Notes: a model not told the origin generated them from the sequence alone. Shown: positions 7,426 through 17,947, counted from the first letter of the stretch. The stretch is DNA of 40,085 nt from Brochothrix campestris FSL F6-1037 (GCF_000525915.1 NZ_AODH01000017.1:1-40085), one strand, 5' to 3'. Translations and numbers: made by a program.

Positions 7426-10400
7426 AACAATTCCACAAAAACCCGCGGGTACCCAATGGACCGATGCCCAATGGCGGGCAATTCATACGACAGGCCAATC
7501 AACCTTAGTAGCGGCTGCGGCTGGCTCTGGTAAAACAGCTGTGCTCGTTAATCGGGTAATTGAACGGGTGAAAAATGCTACCGATCCGGTTGATATCGAT
7601 AAGATGTTAATTGTAACCTTTACAGAAGCGGCTGCCGCTGAAATGAAGCAACGGATTGGACGAGCGTTAGAAGCCGAAATTGAAACGGCAACCCAACAAG
7701 TACTGCAAGGTGAAGCGGACATAACCGAAGCTCATTTACTGAATTTAAAACGACAGGTCAAGTTGCTCCATCATGCCTCGATTTCAACCATGCATAGCTT
7801 TTGTAGTCGTTTGATTCGCGACTACTACTATGTATTGGATTTGGATCCGAGTTTTCGTTTGCTCGATGAAATCGAAGGGGCATTACTGAAAGAAGAAGTG
7901 ATTGAACAACTGTTAGAGGATGAGTATGCCGATTTAGAAAATACGGCCTTTTATGAGCTGATTGACAGTTATACGAATGACCGCAGTGATACAAAACTTT
8001 ACCGTTTGATTTTAAAATTAAGTGAAATTGCCTTAGCACAGCCTGAACCGCAAAGATGGTTGCAAGAGTTACCACGGCTTTACGATACGACATCGTACCC
8101 AACTATCGATAATCTGCCGTATTATTCTTATATTCATCATGATATATGTACGAGTCTCGAAGCAATCGATGCTTATTTAGAGCAGGCGAAAAAAAATTGC
8201 GGCTGCCCATGAGGTCGGTGTTAAATGGTATCCGCTACTTGATACGGAACAAACGGCTGCGCGTGAGTTGTTAACGATCGTTAAAGACCAATCGTTCGCT
8301 GCAATGCAGGCAATCCTCGCGACGCTAAAATTTGGTCGTGCTCCTGCCGTAAAAAAAGATGACGAGGTTGACCGTGAAGCGATTAAACAAATCGCTAGTT
8401 TACGCGACGATGCAAAAAAACAAATGAAAGATCTCACGGAAAAATGGTGTCAACGGACAGCCGAAAGTTTTTTAAGTGATTTTGACATTCTGCGTCCACA
8501 GGTTGAAAAATTAGGCGACATTGTGCAACAATTTTTAGCCGCTTATCAAGTGGCGAAGCGAAAGCGAGCTGTACTTGATTTTAGTGATTTAGAACACTAT
8601 GCGATTGAACTGTTAGGCACACCTGATGCGCAGGGCGTGTTTCATCCGACTGAAATTGCCGCACATTATCGTCAAAAATTTGCCGAAGTTTACACCGATG
8701 AGTATCAAGATACGAATAAGGTACAAGAAACGTTGCTGTCGTTAGTGGCGCAACCAGAAGGAACCGATAGTGGTGGCAATCGTTTTATCGTTGGTGATGT
8801 GAAGCAGTCGATTTATCGTTTCCGTCTCGCTGAACCGGAGCTGTTTATCGATAAATATCAACGCTATCCGACGACGGCGGGTCCAACCGGCTATCGGATT
8901 GATCTATCACAGAACTTCCGTAGTCGCTCTAATATTATCAAAACAACCAATGCATTATTTGCACAATTGATGGATGAGCGTTTTGGTGAGATTGCCTACG
9001 ATGAGGATGCCGCTTTAAAATTGGGGGCAAGTTACCCACCGCTGCCGGGCAACGAGGCCGCTCAATTAGCAGCAGAAGCAACCGAGATTATCTTAGTTGA
9101 AGGTGATTTTAAAACGGATGAGTTAGAACCAGAAACATACGTCGGCAGTAATCATGAAAAAGAAGCCGAAATTGTCGCTCGTCGTATTAAAGCCTTAAAA
9201 GAAGAAAAATACCAAGTGTATGATGGGAAAAAAGGCGCATACAGGGAGATTGACTATAAAGACATTGTTATCTTAGCTCGTTCGATGACCCAGGCCGACA
9301 TTTACGAACGTGTCTTCCAAAAATACGAACTGCCGTTGTATGCCACCACTAATAATGGTTATTTTGAATCAATTGAAGTGATGACAATGATGGCGGTGTT
9401 AAAAGTGATTGATAACCCGTATCAAGATATACCGTTGGCAGCAGTATTGCGTTCTGCTATTGTAGGTTTAAGTGAAGAAGAACTCGCACAGATTCGTCTC
9501 GCCGATACAAAAGGGTATTTCTTTGATGCGCTTAGAGCAGATGTGGCTGAAACGAGTCCGTATCAAGCAAAATTGGCTTTATTTGTCGAGCGGTTGGAAC
9601 GTTGGCGTCAACAGGCGCATCAAGCAACGACAGCTGAGTTAATTTGGCAAATCTATGAAGAATCGATGTACTACGATTATGTAGGGGGCTTAATTGGCGG
9701 TCGTCAGCGCCAGGCTAATTTACGGGCGCTTTATGATCGGGCGAATCAGTATGAACAAACGTCCTTTAGAGGATTGTTTCGTTTCATTCGTTTCATCGAT
9801 CGTCTCCAGGTAAAAGGGAAGGATTTAGGAACTGCTAAATCGCTAGGTGAAAATGATAATGTCGTGCGGATGATGACAATTCATAAGAGTAAGGGACTTG
9901 AATTCCCAGTTGTGTTTGTTGTCGGTTTAGGCAAGGGCTTTAACCGTCAGGATATTAATAGTGCTGAACTGGTTGATAAAACCTACGGCTTCGCCTCGGT
10001 ATTGACGCAGTTAGAGACGCGCACAAAACAGCCAACGATTGCCCAATATGCTTTTCGTTGCAAACAATTGAAGGAATTACAGGCTGAAGAAATGCGAGTG
10101 CTATATGTGGCTTTAACCCGGGCCGAAGAAAAATTGATTTTAGTCGGTTCATGTAAACAGTATGCCAAAACGATGACAAAATGGGCGAGTACCCGCCATT
10201 TTTCGGACATCGTTTTACCCGAGTACATCCGTTCGTCGGCGATGACTTACCTCGATTGGATTGGCTATGCCTTTAGTCGGGATGCGAGTTTTGTCGCTTT
10301 TAGTGGAGCGGATGTGGATGGTCGGAACTATCCGATGGACGAAACACCAATTATTAGCTGGCAAAAAGAAGACACCTTAATTACGAAAGACTCAGTGGCA

Positions 10401-11177
10401 CAATCGAGTAGTCATGACTGGTTAATGGCTGCCCAAACTGCGACACCACTTGAAGCGGTTGATGTCAGTTTAGCTGTTTCGACCTTATTGGATTATCAGT
10501 ATGAGTCACAGGAGGCGACAGGAATCCCATCTAAAACAAGTGTTACTGAGGTGAAGCGTCGCTTAGCCGAACGGGAATTGGCCGAGAGTGCGCCATATGG
10601 AGAAGAACTGACACCAATTTCGCTTGAGCGTCCGAAATTTTTACAGGCTAAAAAATTACAGGCCAATGAAATCGGAACGGCGATGCATAGTGTGATGCAG
10701 CAGGTGCCGTTAACAACGACGCCAACCTTAGCGAGTATCGCGACCTTATTAGAGGCGCTAGTTGCTAAAAAAATCATGACGCAAGCAGAGGTTAATGTGA
10801 TTAATGTGGAGGCCATCGTTGCATTCTTTGCCTCAGATTTAGGACGGTTGGTGTTGACACATCGTACGCGTCGAGAGGTACCGTTCATGTATTTAATTGA
10901 TGCCAGTGATGTTTATGAAACACAGACGAATGACCAAACAATCGTTCAAGGGATTGTTGATTGTTTAATTGAAACCGAGGCAGGCTTAATTATTATTGAT
11001 TATAAGACCGATCGCATTGTTGGCGATTGGATCGAAGTAGAAGAAACGTATCGTGAAAAATACCGGGTGCAATTAGCGTTGTATGCGAAAGCGATTGAAG
11101 CAGCGAGCAATCGACCAGTCATTGCGAAGTATTTATATTTCTTTGATGGCGGTCATGTGAGCGAAGTGTCAGCATAA
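7415..11177 (+). CDS. addA: ATP-dependent helicase/nuclease subunit A, frameshifted as sequenced
   Basis: AddA is the UvrD-like 3'-5' helicase with a C-terminal RecB-type nuclease. Walker A is AAGSGKT (35-41), Walker B DEYQDT lies near residue 428, and the helicase signature VRMMTIHKSKGLEFPVV and the RVLYVALTRAEEKL motif follow. The nuclease domain near the end has DCLIETEAGLIIIDYKTD and QLALYAK. The frame breaks at an A8 run at 8189-8196. With seven A the reading continues EQAKKIAAAHEVGVKWYP without interruption, giving 1253 aa, normal for the family. As written, translation would stop at 8212 and the enzyme would lose most of its helicase and its nuclease. Because addB is intact and the break is in a homopolymer, a sequencing error is more likely than a true mutant. 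Confidence 0.93.
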
Positions 11178-11240
11178 AAAACCGACCATTGTTGGTCGGT
11201 AGGAGCGTAGCAGTGAAAACAACCCGTTAAAACTGTCAAA

Positions 11241-11271
11241 AAAGGCGCAAACCAACTTGGTTTGCGCCTTT
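11241..11271. terminator. Two-way terminator between addA and the HAD gene
   Basis: AAAGGCGCAAACC (11241-11253) pairs perfectly with GGTTTGCGCCTTT (11259-11271). Minus-strand transcripts get a TTTTTT tract, plus-strand ones a T/A-rich tail. A second hairpin, ACCGACCA/TGGTCGGT at 11181-11200, lies just after the addA stop without a T tract. Confidence 0.85.
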
Positions 11272-11274
11272 ATA

Positions 11275-12091
11275 TTATTTGTTCAACACATTAGCGGTTA
11301 AGAAGGCAGCAATGCCATCTTCTTCATTACTTAAGGTGATTTCATTGGCAATCCGTTTTGTTTCAGCATCGGCATTTCCCATCGCTACGCCGATACCAGC
11401 TTCTGCTAACATTTCCCAGTCGTTATCAGCATCGCCAAAGGCAATCACGTCAGCCATTGAAAAACCGAGATCACTGGCGGCTTGGCGGAGGGCGACGGCT
11501 TTATTAAGACCGGATTTTGTCAGTTCTAAATATTCGTAAGGCTTGCCCCAACTGCGGTGTTCAATCACGCCAGCAAAGGCGCTATCGAGCTGTGCTTTAA
11601 TGGTCGCGAGTTGCTGATTATTTGCCGAGAACATTAAGGCGGTTGGATCAGATTGAATCAGTTGTGAAGGGGCGCCATAATGAATCAGACGTGGATCAGC
11701 CTCACGCATATTTTGTGGAACAGATTGATCGTTTTTCCAAATGTAGACAGACTCGTCAACTTCGGCAATGATATTGTTGAGATCAAGTGTTTTTGCGAAA
11801 TCAAACACATCATGTGCTGTTTTTAAAGCAATATTTTGCCGGAAACCTTCGTAACGTGTGTTGGTTGGATGGTGTAAGTAGGCCCCATTAAAGTTGACGA
11901 TAGGCGTATCTAAGCGTAACTCTTTATAAAACTGTTGGCTCATACGATAAGGGCGCCCCGTAGCAATCATCACGGCATGTCCTTGCGCTCGAACTTCAGC
12001 AAGTACGCGTTTCGTTTCATTTGAAATAGTAGCATCATTTCGTAACGTTGTGCCATCGAGATCAATGGCGATTAATTTTTTTTTGCATCAT
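11275..12091 (-). CDS. Cof-type HAD-IIB sugar/nucleotide phosphatase, frameshifted as sequenced
   Basis: Starting at 12091 and dropping one A from an A9 run (plus-strand T9 at 12076-12084), the protein begins MMQKKLIAIDLDGTTL, with the HAD nucleophile motif DLDGT. It continues with motif II IATGRP, the C2-type cap, a lysine in SGLNKAVAL and the acidic motif IAFGDADNDWEML. The full length of 271 aa is exactly that of Cof-like HAD phosphatases. They hydrolyse phosphorylated sugars, pyridoxal phosphate or FMN; the substrate here is unknown. AAAGGA lies upstream of the chosen start. As written the first 39 or so residues, including the catalytic Asp, are out of frame. Probably a homopolymer error. 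Confidence 0.85.
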
Positions 12092-12247
12092 CAAAGTCCT
12101 TTCAGTTTTACTTAATCAGTAAAGGTGTTAGCGTATAAGTAACTTCTATCTTGCCACATAAATGAACAATCGGCAAGTGACGAAAGATAATACAAGCATT
12201 CAACAATCGAATTTGTTATAATTGTTTCAGATAAAGAGGTGAGCTGA

Positions 12248-12565
12248 ATGGCAGAAATGACAGAAGAATTACAAGATAACATGTTGGCTTGTCTCGAACA
12301 AGTCATCGATCCAGAACTTGGGATTGATATCGTCAATCTCGGCTTAATTTACGGCGTTGACATTGATGATGATGGCTTATGCACTGTAACAATGACCTTA
12401 ACCTCAATGGGGTGTCCGTTAGCGGGCATCATTGTTGAACAGATTGAAAGTGCATTAGAAGATTTACCAGAAGTGAGTGAGACAAAGGTCGATATCGTCT
12501 GGGATCCGGTTTGGACCAAAGACCGGATGTCGCGTTATGCGAAGATTGCATTAGGGATTCGTTAA
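12248..12565 (+). CDS. MIP18/DUF59 family iron-sulfur cluster assembly protein (SufT/PaaD-like)
   Basis: A 105-aa single-domain DUF59 protein: DPELGIDIVNLGLIYGVDI in the first half, the TSMGCP motif with the conserved cysteine (about residue 58), and the C-terminal VDIVWDPVWTKDRMS typical of the family. DUF59 proteins help mature Fe-S proteins in the cytoplasm. It is preceded by AAAGAGGTGA and a TATAAT at about 12217-12222, and ends at its own terminator. It is not within a suf operon here, and is divergent from the HAD gene. Confidence 0.88.
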   Translation: MAEMTEELQDNMLACLEQVIDPELGIDIVNLGLIYGVDIDDDGLCTVTMTLTSMGCPLAGIIVEQIESALEDLPEVSETKVDIVWDPVWTKDRMSRYAKIALGIR

Positions 12566-12571
12566 GTAAAT

Positions 12572-12602
12572 AAAAAAACATCCTCTTGAGGGTGTTTTTT
12601 TT
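12572..12602 (+). terminator. Intrinsic terminator after the DUF59 gene
   Basis: AACATCCTC pairs with GAGGGTGTT (one G-U pair) around a tight loop, followed by a T8 tract. Confidence 0.8.
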
Positions 12603-12719
12603 ATATATTAATTCTAAAATTCTAATTTAGAACAACATTAGAGAAATGATGGTAACGGCTCAGTCGCTATTATATAGTAGAAGCAGGAGCTGATTGACAA
12701 TTTTTTGGAGGTGTTACTG

Positions 12720-14132
12720 ATGACAAGTTCACTTTTTAAAAAGAAAGACATCGCAGAGCTGTTGCGTTATCAATCACCATTAAAGAAAGAACTAACCACT
12801 TTTGACCTCGTCTTTTTAGGAATCGGCGCGATTATTGGAACCGGGATTTTTGTCTTAACAGGTGTTGGTGCGTTAAAGGCGGGGCCATCACTGATGCTTT
12901 CGTTTGTACTGGCTGCACTCTGTTGCTTATTTGCCGCTTTTTGTTACGCAGAATTCGCCTCGACAGTGCCGATTTCAGGTTCTGTCTATACGTATACGTA
13001 CATTACGTTAGGTGAATTTTTAGCCTTCATTATTGGCTGGGATTTAATCTTAGAATATTTACTTGCGACTGCGACCGTATCCGTTGGATGGTCAGGGTAT
13101 TTGGTCTCATTCATCGAAGGTATTGGCATTCACTTACCGCAGGCCTTAACCGCAGCTGCGGGAACCTATGCTAATAAAACGACCTTTATTAATTTACCGG
13201 CTATTTTTATTATTGGTGTTATCACCTTGGTCATCGCGATGGGCATTCGCCAAACAAAACGGGTGAACAACATCTTAGTGGCCATAAAAGTCGCAATTGT
13301 GCTATTATTTATCGTTGTGACAATTTGGTATGTTAAACCCGAAAATTGGACACCATTTGCTCCGTTTGGTTTCTTTACACATTCTGGTGGTGAATCGGTT
13401 GGTATTTTACCAGCGGCATCCATTGTGTTTTTCTCTTATATTGGTTTTGACGCGATATCCTCAAGCGCCGAAGAAACGGTGAATCCGCAAAAAAGTATCC
13501 CACGGGGGATTTTAATTTCACTTGGAATTTGTACGATATTGTACGTGATTATGACGGCCATTATGACAGGGGTTGTTTATTACCCTCATTTTGCTGATTA
13601 TTTAGCAGCACCGGTATCCTATGTCTTACAGTCAGTGAATCAAAACTGGATGGCAGGGATTGTTAATGTCGGTGCCATATTAGGGATGACGACGGTGATG
13701 ATTGTGATGTTCTATGGTCAGACCCGTGTAGCCTATGCCATGAGTCGTGATGGACTGTTTCCAAAAATATTCTCGAAAATAAATCCTAAAACAGATACAC
13801 CGTTTACCGCTACGTTAATTACGGGTGGGATTTGTGCCTTAGCGGGAGGGTTTATTAATTTGAACGTCTTGTCTGAATTAGTAAACATCGGAACATTAAC
13901 AGCCTTCTTCCTCGTGTCTATTGCCGTTATTATTTTACGGAAAACACAGCCCGATTTGAAACGCTCATTTAGAGCACCCTTTGTACCGGTATTGCCGATT
14001 GTGGCTGCCCTCTTTTGCTTAATGCTGATTGCCGGATTACAGTGGCAAACATGGCTACGCTTCCTCGTGTGGTTGCTAATTGGCGTCGCGGTTTACTTCT
14101 TATATGCCCGTCATCATTCGAAGATGAAATAA
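12720..14132 (+). CDS. APC-family amino acid permease (cationic amino acid transporter type)
   Basis: A 470-aa polytopic membrane protein, about twelve hydrophobic segments. The hallmark of the amino acid-polyamine-organocation superfamily is near the start: GIGAIIGTGIFVLTGVGA, followed by AGPSLMLSFVLAALCCLFAAFCYAE in pieces. The SYIGFDAISSSAEE segment in the middle is typical of the CAT/YfnA-like group. Substrate is therefore likely one or more amino acids, but cannot be fixed. ATG 12720 is chosen because GGAGGTG at 12707-12713 lies at the right distance; an in-frame TTG at 12705 overlaps that site. It stands alone between two terminators. No T-box or amino acid riboswitch is visible in the 115 bp upstream. 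Confidence 0.88.
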   Translation: MTSSLFKKKDIAELLRYQSPLKKELTTFDLVFLGIGAIIGTGIFVLTGVGALKAGPSLMLSFVLAALCCLFAAFCYAEFASTVPISGSVYTYTYITLGEFLAFIIGWDLILEYLLATATVSVGWSGYLVSFIEGIGIHLPQALTAAAGTYANKTTFINLPAIFIIGVITLVIAMGIRQTKRVNNILVAIKVAIVLLFIVVTIWYVKPENWTPFAPFGFFTHSGGESVGILPAASIVFFSYIGFDAISSSAEETVNPQKSIPRGILISLGICTILYVIMTAIMTGVVYYPHFADYLAAPVSYVLQSVNQNWMAGIVNVGAILGMTTVMIVMFYGQTRVAYAMSRDGLFPKIFSKINPKTDTPFTATLITGGICALAGGFINLNVLSELVNIGTLTAFFLVSIAVIILRKTQPDLKRSFRAPFVPVLPIVAALFCLMLIAGLQWQTWLRFLVWLLIGVAVYFLYARHHSKMK

Positions 14133-14206
14133 AAGCTTTACAACCTTATACTTTCGGAGTGAAAGTCTTGTTAATTAGTTGCAAAGTAGCGCTCTTTCTA
14201 AAAGCT

Positions 14207-14238
14207 AACACTAGCCTCATTAGAGGGTGGTGTTTTTT
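14207..14238 (+). terminator. Intrinsic terminator upstream of nrdD
   Basis: AACAC and CCTC on the left pair with GAGG and GTGTT on the right in an interrupted stem, followed by TTTTTT. It separates the permease from nrdD, and so also shows that no missing nrdD N-terminus is encoded upstream. Confidence 0.75.
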
Positions 14239-14359
14239 GTTAACGAAACTTTAATAAAATACCGACAACTTTATGACGGATACAAAAATGTGAAAAAAGT
14301 CGAGAGCGTGTGTGCTAACCTTAAATCAGTTATATATCGATTAGTAATGGAGGGATAGT

Positions 14360-16231
14360 ATGGGGAAGCACAAGCGATTTAGGCCATTAGAACAAGACAT
14401 CAAAAAATTATGGCGTAAGGATAAACATATTGTGAATGAAAATGCGAATAAAGACAGCACGGTTTTTAATACGCAACGGGATTTAACGGCAGGAATTGTA
14501 GCAAAGTATTATGCGATGCGTTACCAGTTACCTGAAAATGTTGCAGCAGCACATGAGGCTGGCGATATCCATTTTCATGATTTAGACTATTCACCGTATC
14601 AACCGCTAACGAACTGCTGTTTAATTGATATTGCAGGCATGTTGGAACATGGCTTTCAAATAGGGAATGCGAGTGTGGAGCCACCGCATTCGATTCAAAC
14701 CGCAGCTGCTCAAATCGCGCAAATCATTGCGAATGTATCGAGCTCACAGTACGGTGGCTGCTCAGTTGACCGGATTGATGAAATATTAGCGCATTATGCG
14801 GAGTGTAATTATGAAAAACATCTCGTTAAGGCGAGCGAATGGGTGGAACCGAGTCGACGTGAAGACTATGCGCTGTCATTTACGAAGAAGGATATTTATG
14901 ATGCAATGCAAAGTTTAGAATATGAGATTAACACCCTTTATTCAAGCAACGGTCAAACGCCGTTTGTGACCTTAGGGTTTGGTCTGGGAACATCTTGGAT
15001 TGAGCGTGAAATTCAACAAGCCATTTTAAACGTACGGCTTGCTGGCCTTGGTAAACAACGGCAGACCGCAATTTTTCCAAAGTTGGTGTTTAGCTTGAAA
15101 CGTGGCGTAAACTTGGAAACGACGGATCCCAATTACGATGTAAAAAAATTAGCATTAGAATGTTCAGCAAAACGGATGTACCCCGATGTGTTGAACTACG
15201 ATAAGCTTGTGGAGATTACTGGTGATTTCAAGGCGCCGATGGGCTGTCGTTCTTTTTTGCCGGCTTGGAAAAATGCGAAGGGCGAATTTGAAAATGCAGG
15301 CCGGATGAATATGGGAGTGGTGACATTGAATTTACCGCGTTTAGCGATTCGTTCGCAAGCTAATAGCGAGCGTTTCTGGCAGTTATTTGCTGAACAGATG
15401 GTGACGATGAAAGAAGCCTTGCTATATCGTATTGAACGAACAAAAGAAGCGAAGCCAGAAAACGCCCCGATTTTATACCAATATGGTGCCTTCGGCGAAC
15501 GGTTACAAAAGGGTGAGGCTGTTGATACGTTGTTTAAAGACGGTCGAGCGACAATCTCGATTGGCTATCTCGGATTATATGAACTGGCGGCACATTTCTT
15601 TGGTGCTTATCCCGAAAAAAATACCGAAGCGAAGGCCTTTATTTTAAGTGTGCTCCAAAAATTAAATGACTATGCCGCTGAGTGGCGTGAGGAGACTGGC
15701 TATTGGTTTAGTGTCTATGCGACTCCATCTGAAAGTTTAGCTGATCGTTTTAATCGCATGGACCGGGAACGCTATGGCGAAATTGCCTTTTTGACAGATA
15801 AGGATTATTATCAAAATTCATTCCATTATGACGTGCGAGAAAAAGTCTCGGCGTTTGAAAAAATCGACTATGAAAAAGCGTTTGCCCCTTTATCGTCAGG
15901 TGGTTTCATTCATTATTGTGAATACCCTGTATTAGTACATAACTTAGCTGCGCTTGAGAGCGTATGGGATTATGCTTATGACCGCGTTGCTTATTTAGGT
16001 ACGAATACCCCGATTGATAAATGCTTTGAGTGTGGCTTTGAAGGCGAATTTAGACCGACTGCTAAAGGGTTTGAATGTCCGACCTGTCATAATCACAATC
16101 CGCTGACCTGTGATGTGGTGAAGCGAACCTGTGGATATTTAGGAAATCCTGTGAAGCGGCCAATGGTTCATGGGCGTCACGACGAAATTGTAAATCGCGT
16201 TAAACATACGAAGGCATCAAACGATGAGTGA
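14360..16231 (+). CDS. nrdD: Anaerobic (class III) ribonucleoside-triphosphate reductase lacking the ATP-cone
   Basis: Oxygen-sensitive glycyl-radical enzyme making dNTPs from NTPs with formate. The 623-aa protein ends with the Zn site C555-x2-C558 and C573-x2-C576 and the glycyl-radical motif RTCGYLG (589-595, Gly592). The body has the expected IVNENANKDS, DIHFHDLDY and SSQYGG motifs. The start at ATG 14360 follows GGAGGGATAG. Typical NrdD proteins are about 700-730 aa and carry an N-terminal ATP-cone that senses ATP/dATP. Here the protein starts only about 25 residues before the IVNENANKDS core, so the cone is absent. The upstream DNA holds a terminator and no matching frame, so this is not a frameshift. 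Overlaps nrdG by 8 bp. Confidence 0.93.
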   Translation: MGKHKRFRPLEQDIKKLWRKDKHIVNENANKDSTVFNTQRDLTAGIVAKYYAMRYQLPENVAAAHEAGDIHFHDLDYSPYQPLTNCCLIDIAGMLEHGFQIGNASVEPPHSIQTAAAQIAQIIANVSSSQYGGCSVDRIDEILAHYAECNYEKHLVKASEWVEPSRREDYALSFTKKDIYDAMQSLEYEINTLYSSNGQTPFVTLGFGLGTSWIEREIQQAILNVRLAGLGKQRQTAIFPKLVFSLKRGVNLETTDPNYDVKKLALECSAKRMYPDVLNYDKLVEITGDFKAPMGCRSFLPAWKNAKGEFENAGRMNMGVVTLNLPRLAIRSQANSERFWQLFAEQMVTMKEALLYRIERTKEAKPENAPILYQYGAFGERLQKGEAVDTLFKDGRATISIGYLGLYELAAHFFGAYPEKNTEAKAFILSVLQKLNDYAAEWREETGYWFSVYATPSESLADRFNRMDRERYGEIAFLTDKDYYQNSFHYDVREKVSAFEKIDYEKAFAPLSSGGFIHYCEYPVLVHNLAALESVWDYAYDRVAYLGTNTPIDKCFECGFEGEFRPTAKGFECPTCHNHNPLTCDVVKRTCGYLGNPVKRPMVHGRHDEIVNRVKHTKASNDE

Positions 16232-16775
16232 GCTGAAACAATGGGTGGCTGAAGCGGTTAGTAAGCAACGGATAGCGTCCTATCAACCATTTAACGCGAT
16301 TGATGGTGAAGGAATACGTTGCAGTGTGTATGTATCAGGCTGTCTCTTTAATTGTGAAGGCTGTTATAACAAGAGTGCTCAGTCATTTAATTATGGCATG
16401 GTATACAGTGCGTCCTTTGCCGACAAGGTGTTAAAGGATGTTGGTCATGAAGGTGTGACAGGTCTGTCGCTGTTAGGTGGGGAGCCTTTTTTGAACACGC
16501 AGGTGTGTTTAGATCTTGTGAGGAAGCTCCGTGAACTATACGGTCAAACACGTGATGTTTGGATTTGGACAGGCTATACGTATGCTGAACTATGTCAGGC
16601 GAGTGCGGATAAACAAGCATTACTGTCTTACTGTGATGTGCTTGTCGATGGCAAGTTCGAGCAAGCCTTATTTAGACCGAACTTACCTTTTAGGGGCAGT
16701 TTGAATCAAAAAATCATTGATGTCAAACAAAGCCGTGAACAACGACGGGTTGTACTTTATAAACAGTACGATTAG
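16224..16775 (+). CDS. nrdG: Anaerobic ribonucleotide reductase-activating protein
   Basis: Radical SAM activase that installs the glycyl radical on NrdD. The 183-aa protein carries the 4Fe-4S motif C40-x3-C44-x2-C47 (SGCLFNCEGC) and the SAM-binding LLGGEPF segment. It starts within the end of nrdD (8-bp overlap), so the pair is translationally coupled, and ends before an intrinsic terminator. The N-terminal 15 residues before the core are slightly longer than the shortest family members, but no better start is visible. Confidence 0.95.
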   Translation: MSELKQWVAEAVSKQRIASYQPFNAIDGEGIRCSVYVSGCLFNCEGCYNKSAQSFNYGMVYSASFADKVLKDVGHEGVTGLSLLGGEPFLNTQVCLDLVRKLRELYGQTRDVWIWTGYTYAELCQASADKQALLSYCDVLVDGKFEQALFRPNLPFRGSLNQKIIDVKQSREQRRVVLYKQYD

Positions 16776-16791
16776 CAAATAACAAAGTGAG

Positions 16792-16815
16792 CAGCCATTT
16801 GGCTGTTTTTTTTTT
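16792..16815 (+). terminator. Intrinsic terminator after nrdDG
   Basis: CAGCCA pairs with TGGCTG and is followed by a run of about ten T. Confidence 0.85.
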
Positions 16816-16882
16816 GCAAATAGTCACGGTAGTAGTTGAGTAATGGTATAATGAAATAGTTTCAAAAAAGGACAGGAAAGAG

Positions 16883-17845
16883 ATGATTTTTATGGCGGTT
16901 CTCTTACAGGGCGCCGAAGGCATTTTAACAATTTTAGTGATGATTGCACTTGGCTATTATTTATGCAGTAAAAAGTGGTTCGATGACCGAACAACCGGCG
17001 TGATTGTGCGCTTAATTATTATGGTAGCTTTACCGCTATACATGGTTAATAATATTTTAACGGATTTTACACGGTCACAATTGATTGACTTAATTCCAGG
17101 GTTAATCTATCCCTTTATATCAATGGCAGTGATGTTTTTACTCTCATTATTGGCAGTTAAGGTAGTTGGTGTTAATGAAGGACGTCGTGGCACCTTTAAA
17201 TCGATGTTTCTTAATTCGAATACGATTTTCATTGGTTTACCAGTGAACCTCGCGTTGTTTGGCACAACGAGTTTACCGTATGTGCTGATTTATTACATGG
17301 CAAATACGATTTGTTTTTGGACACTTGGTGCGTATCTAATCGCCAAAGATGGTGAACATGAGCTCGAACGACCTTCTTTAAAAGTGACTTTATCACGGGT
17401 GTTCTCACCACCTTTTCTCGCTTTTTTAGTGGCGGTTGCCTTGTTGATGTTTAACGTCAAACTGCCAACGTTTATCATGGCAGATATGAATTATTTAGGC
17501 AGTATGACAACGCCATTATCAATGTTGTTTATCGGGATTTGTATTTTTAATGCGGGTCTTGAAAATGTTCGCCTAACAAAGGATGCCTGGGGAATTTTAC
17601 TTGGTCGCTTTATTTTATCGCCCTTTGTGATGTTATGTATCGTTTATTATGCGGATATTCCGCAACTGATGAAAGAGGTTTTTATTATTCAAGCGGCAAT
17701 GCCAGTCATGACCAATGCACCGGTGATTGCGAAGGTAAGTGGGGCGGATTCTGATTACGCTGCAATCATGGTGACGTTAAGTACCTTAACAGCTTTAATT
17801 GCAATTCCGTTCCTATTATTAGCAGTTTCGAATATTCAGTTTTAA
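16883..17845 (+). CDS. AEC-family (auxin efflux carrier-like) transporter
   Basis: A 320-aa membrane protein with about ten hydrophobic segments. The N-terminal half contains LGYYLCSKKWFDDRTTGVI and the C-terminal half ends with the family's QAAMPVMTNAPVIAKVSGAD segment, in which the prolines and NAP are characteristic. AEC carriers such as malate/malonate permeases (MleP, YwkB) export or exchange organic acids; here the substrate is unknown. AGGA sits just before ATG 16883; an internal ATG at 16892 is a possible alternative. A TATAAT box lies at 16847-16852. It stands alone between nrdDG and amtB. Confidence 0.85.
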   Translation: MIFMAVLLQGAEGILTILVMIALGYYLCSKKWFDDRTTGVIVRLIIMVALPLYMVNNILTDFTRSQLIDLIPGLIYPFISMAVMFLLSLLAVKVVGVNEGRRGTFKSMFLNSNTIFIGLPVNLALFGTTSLPYVLIYYMANTICFWTLGAYLIAKDGEHELERPSLKVTLSRVFSPPFLAFLVAVALLMFNVKLPTFIMADMNYLGSMTTPLSMLFIGICIFNAGLENVRLTKDAWGILLGRFILSPFVMLCIVYYADIPQLMKEVFIIQAAMPVMTNAPVIAKVSGADSDYAAIMVTLSTLTALIAIPFLLLAVSNIQF

Positions 17846-17904
17846 GCGTTTTATTAACCAACGAGAACAGTATTATCTTAACAAGCTATCAAAAACGCCA
17901 ATTT

Positions 17905-17921
17905 TGTTAGCTTATCTCACA
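17905..17921. promoter_or_regulatory. TnrA/GlnR-type nitrogen operator upstream of amtB-glnK
   Basis: TGTTAGCTTATCTCACA fits TGTNA-N7-TNACA, the consensus for the Bacillales nitrogen regulators TnrA and GlnR, at every fixed position. It lies about 70 bp before the likely transcription start of amtB, farther than the usual activating position near -50. Repression by GlnR, or activation from a promoter I have misplaced, are both open. Listeriaceae are known to have GlnR. Confidence 0.7.
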
Positions 17922-17947
17922 AAAATAACGGAATATTCTGACAATTA

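Noticed and set aside
10496-10888. Minus-strand open frames inside addA and the pur genes
   Set aside because: They lie opposite well-supported genes, lack ribosome-binding sites and have no recognisable composition; they are shadows.
12603-12705. T-box or amino acid riboswitch before the APC permease
   Set aside because: No T-box sequence (GGTGG-ACCGCG) or specifier-type structure was found; the gap seems to hold only a promoter.
14133-14359. Missing nrdD N-terminus hidden by a frameshift
   Set aside because: This stretch has a terminator and no frame resembling an ATP-cone; the start has a strong ribosome-binding site.
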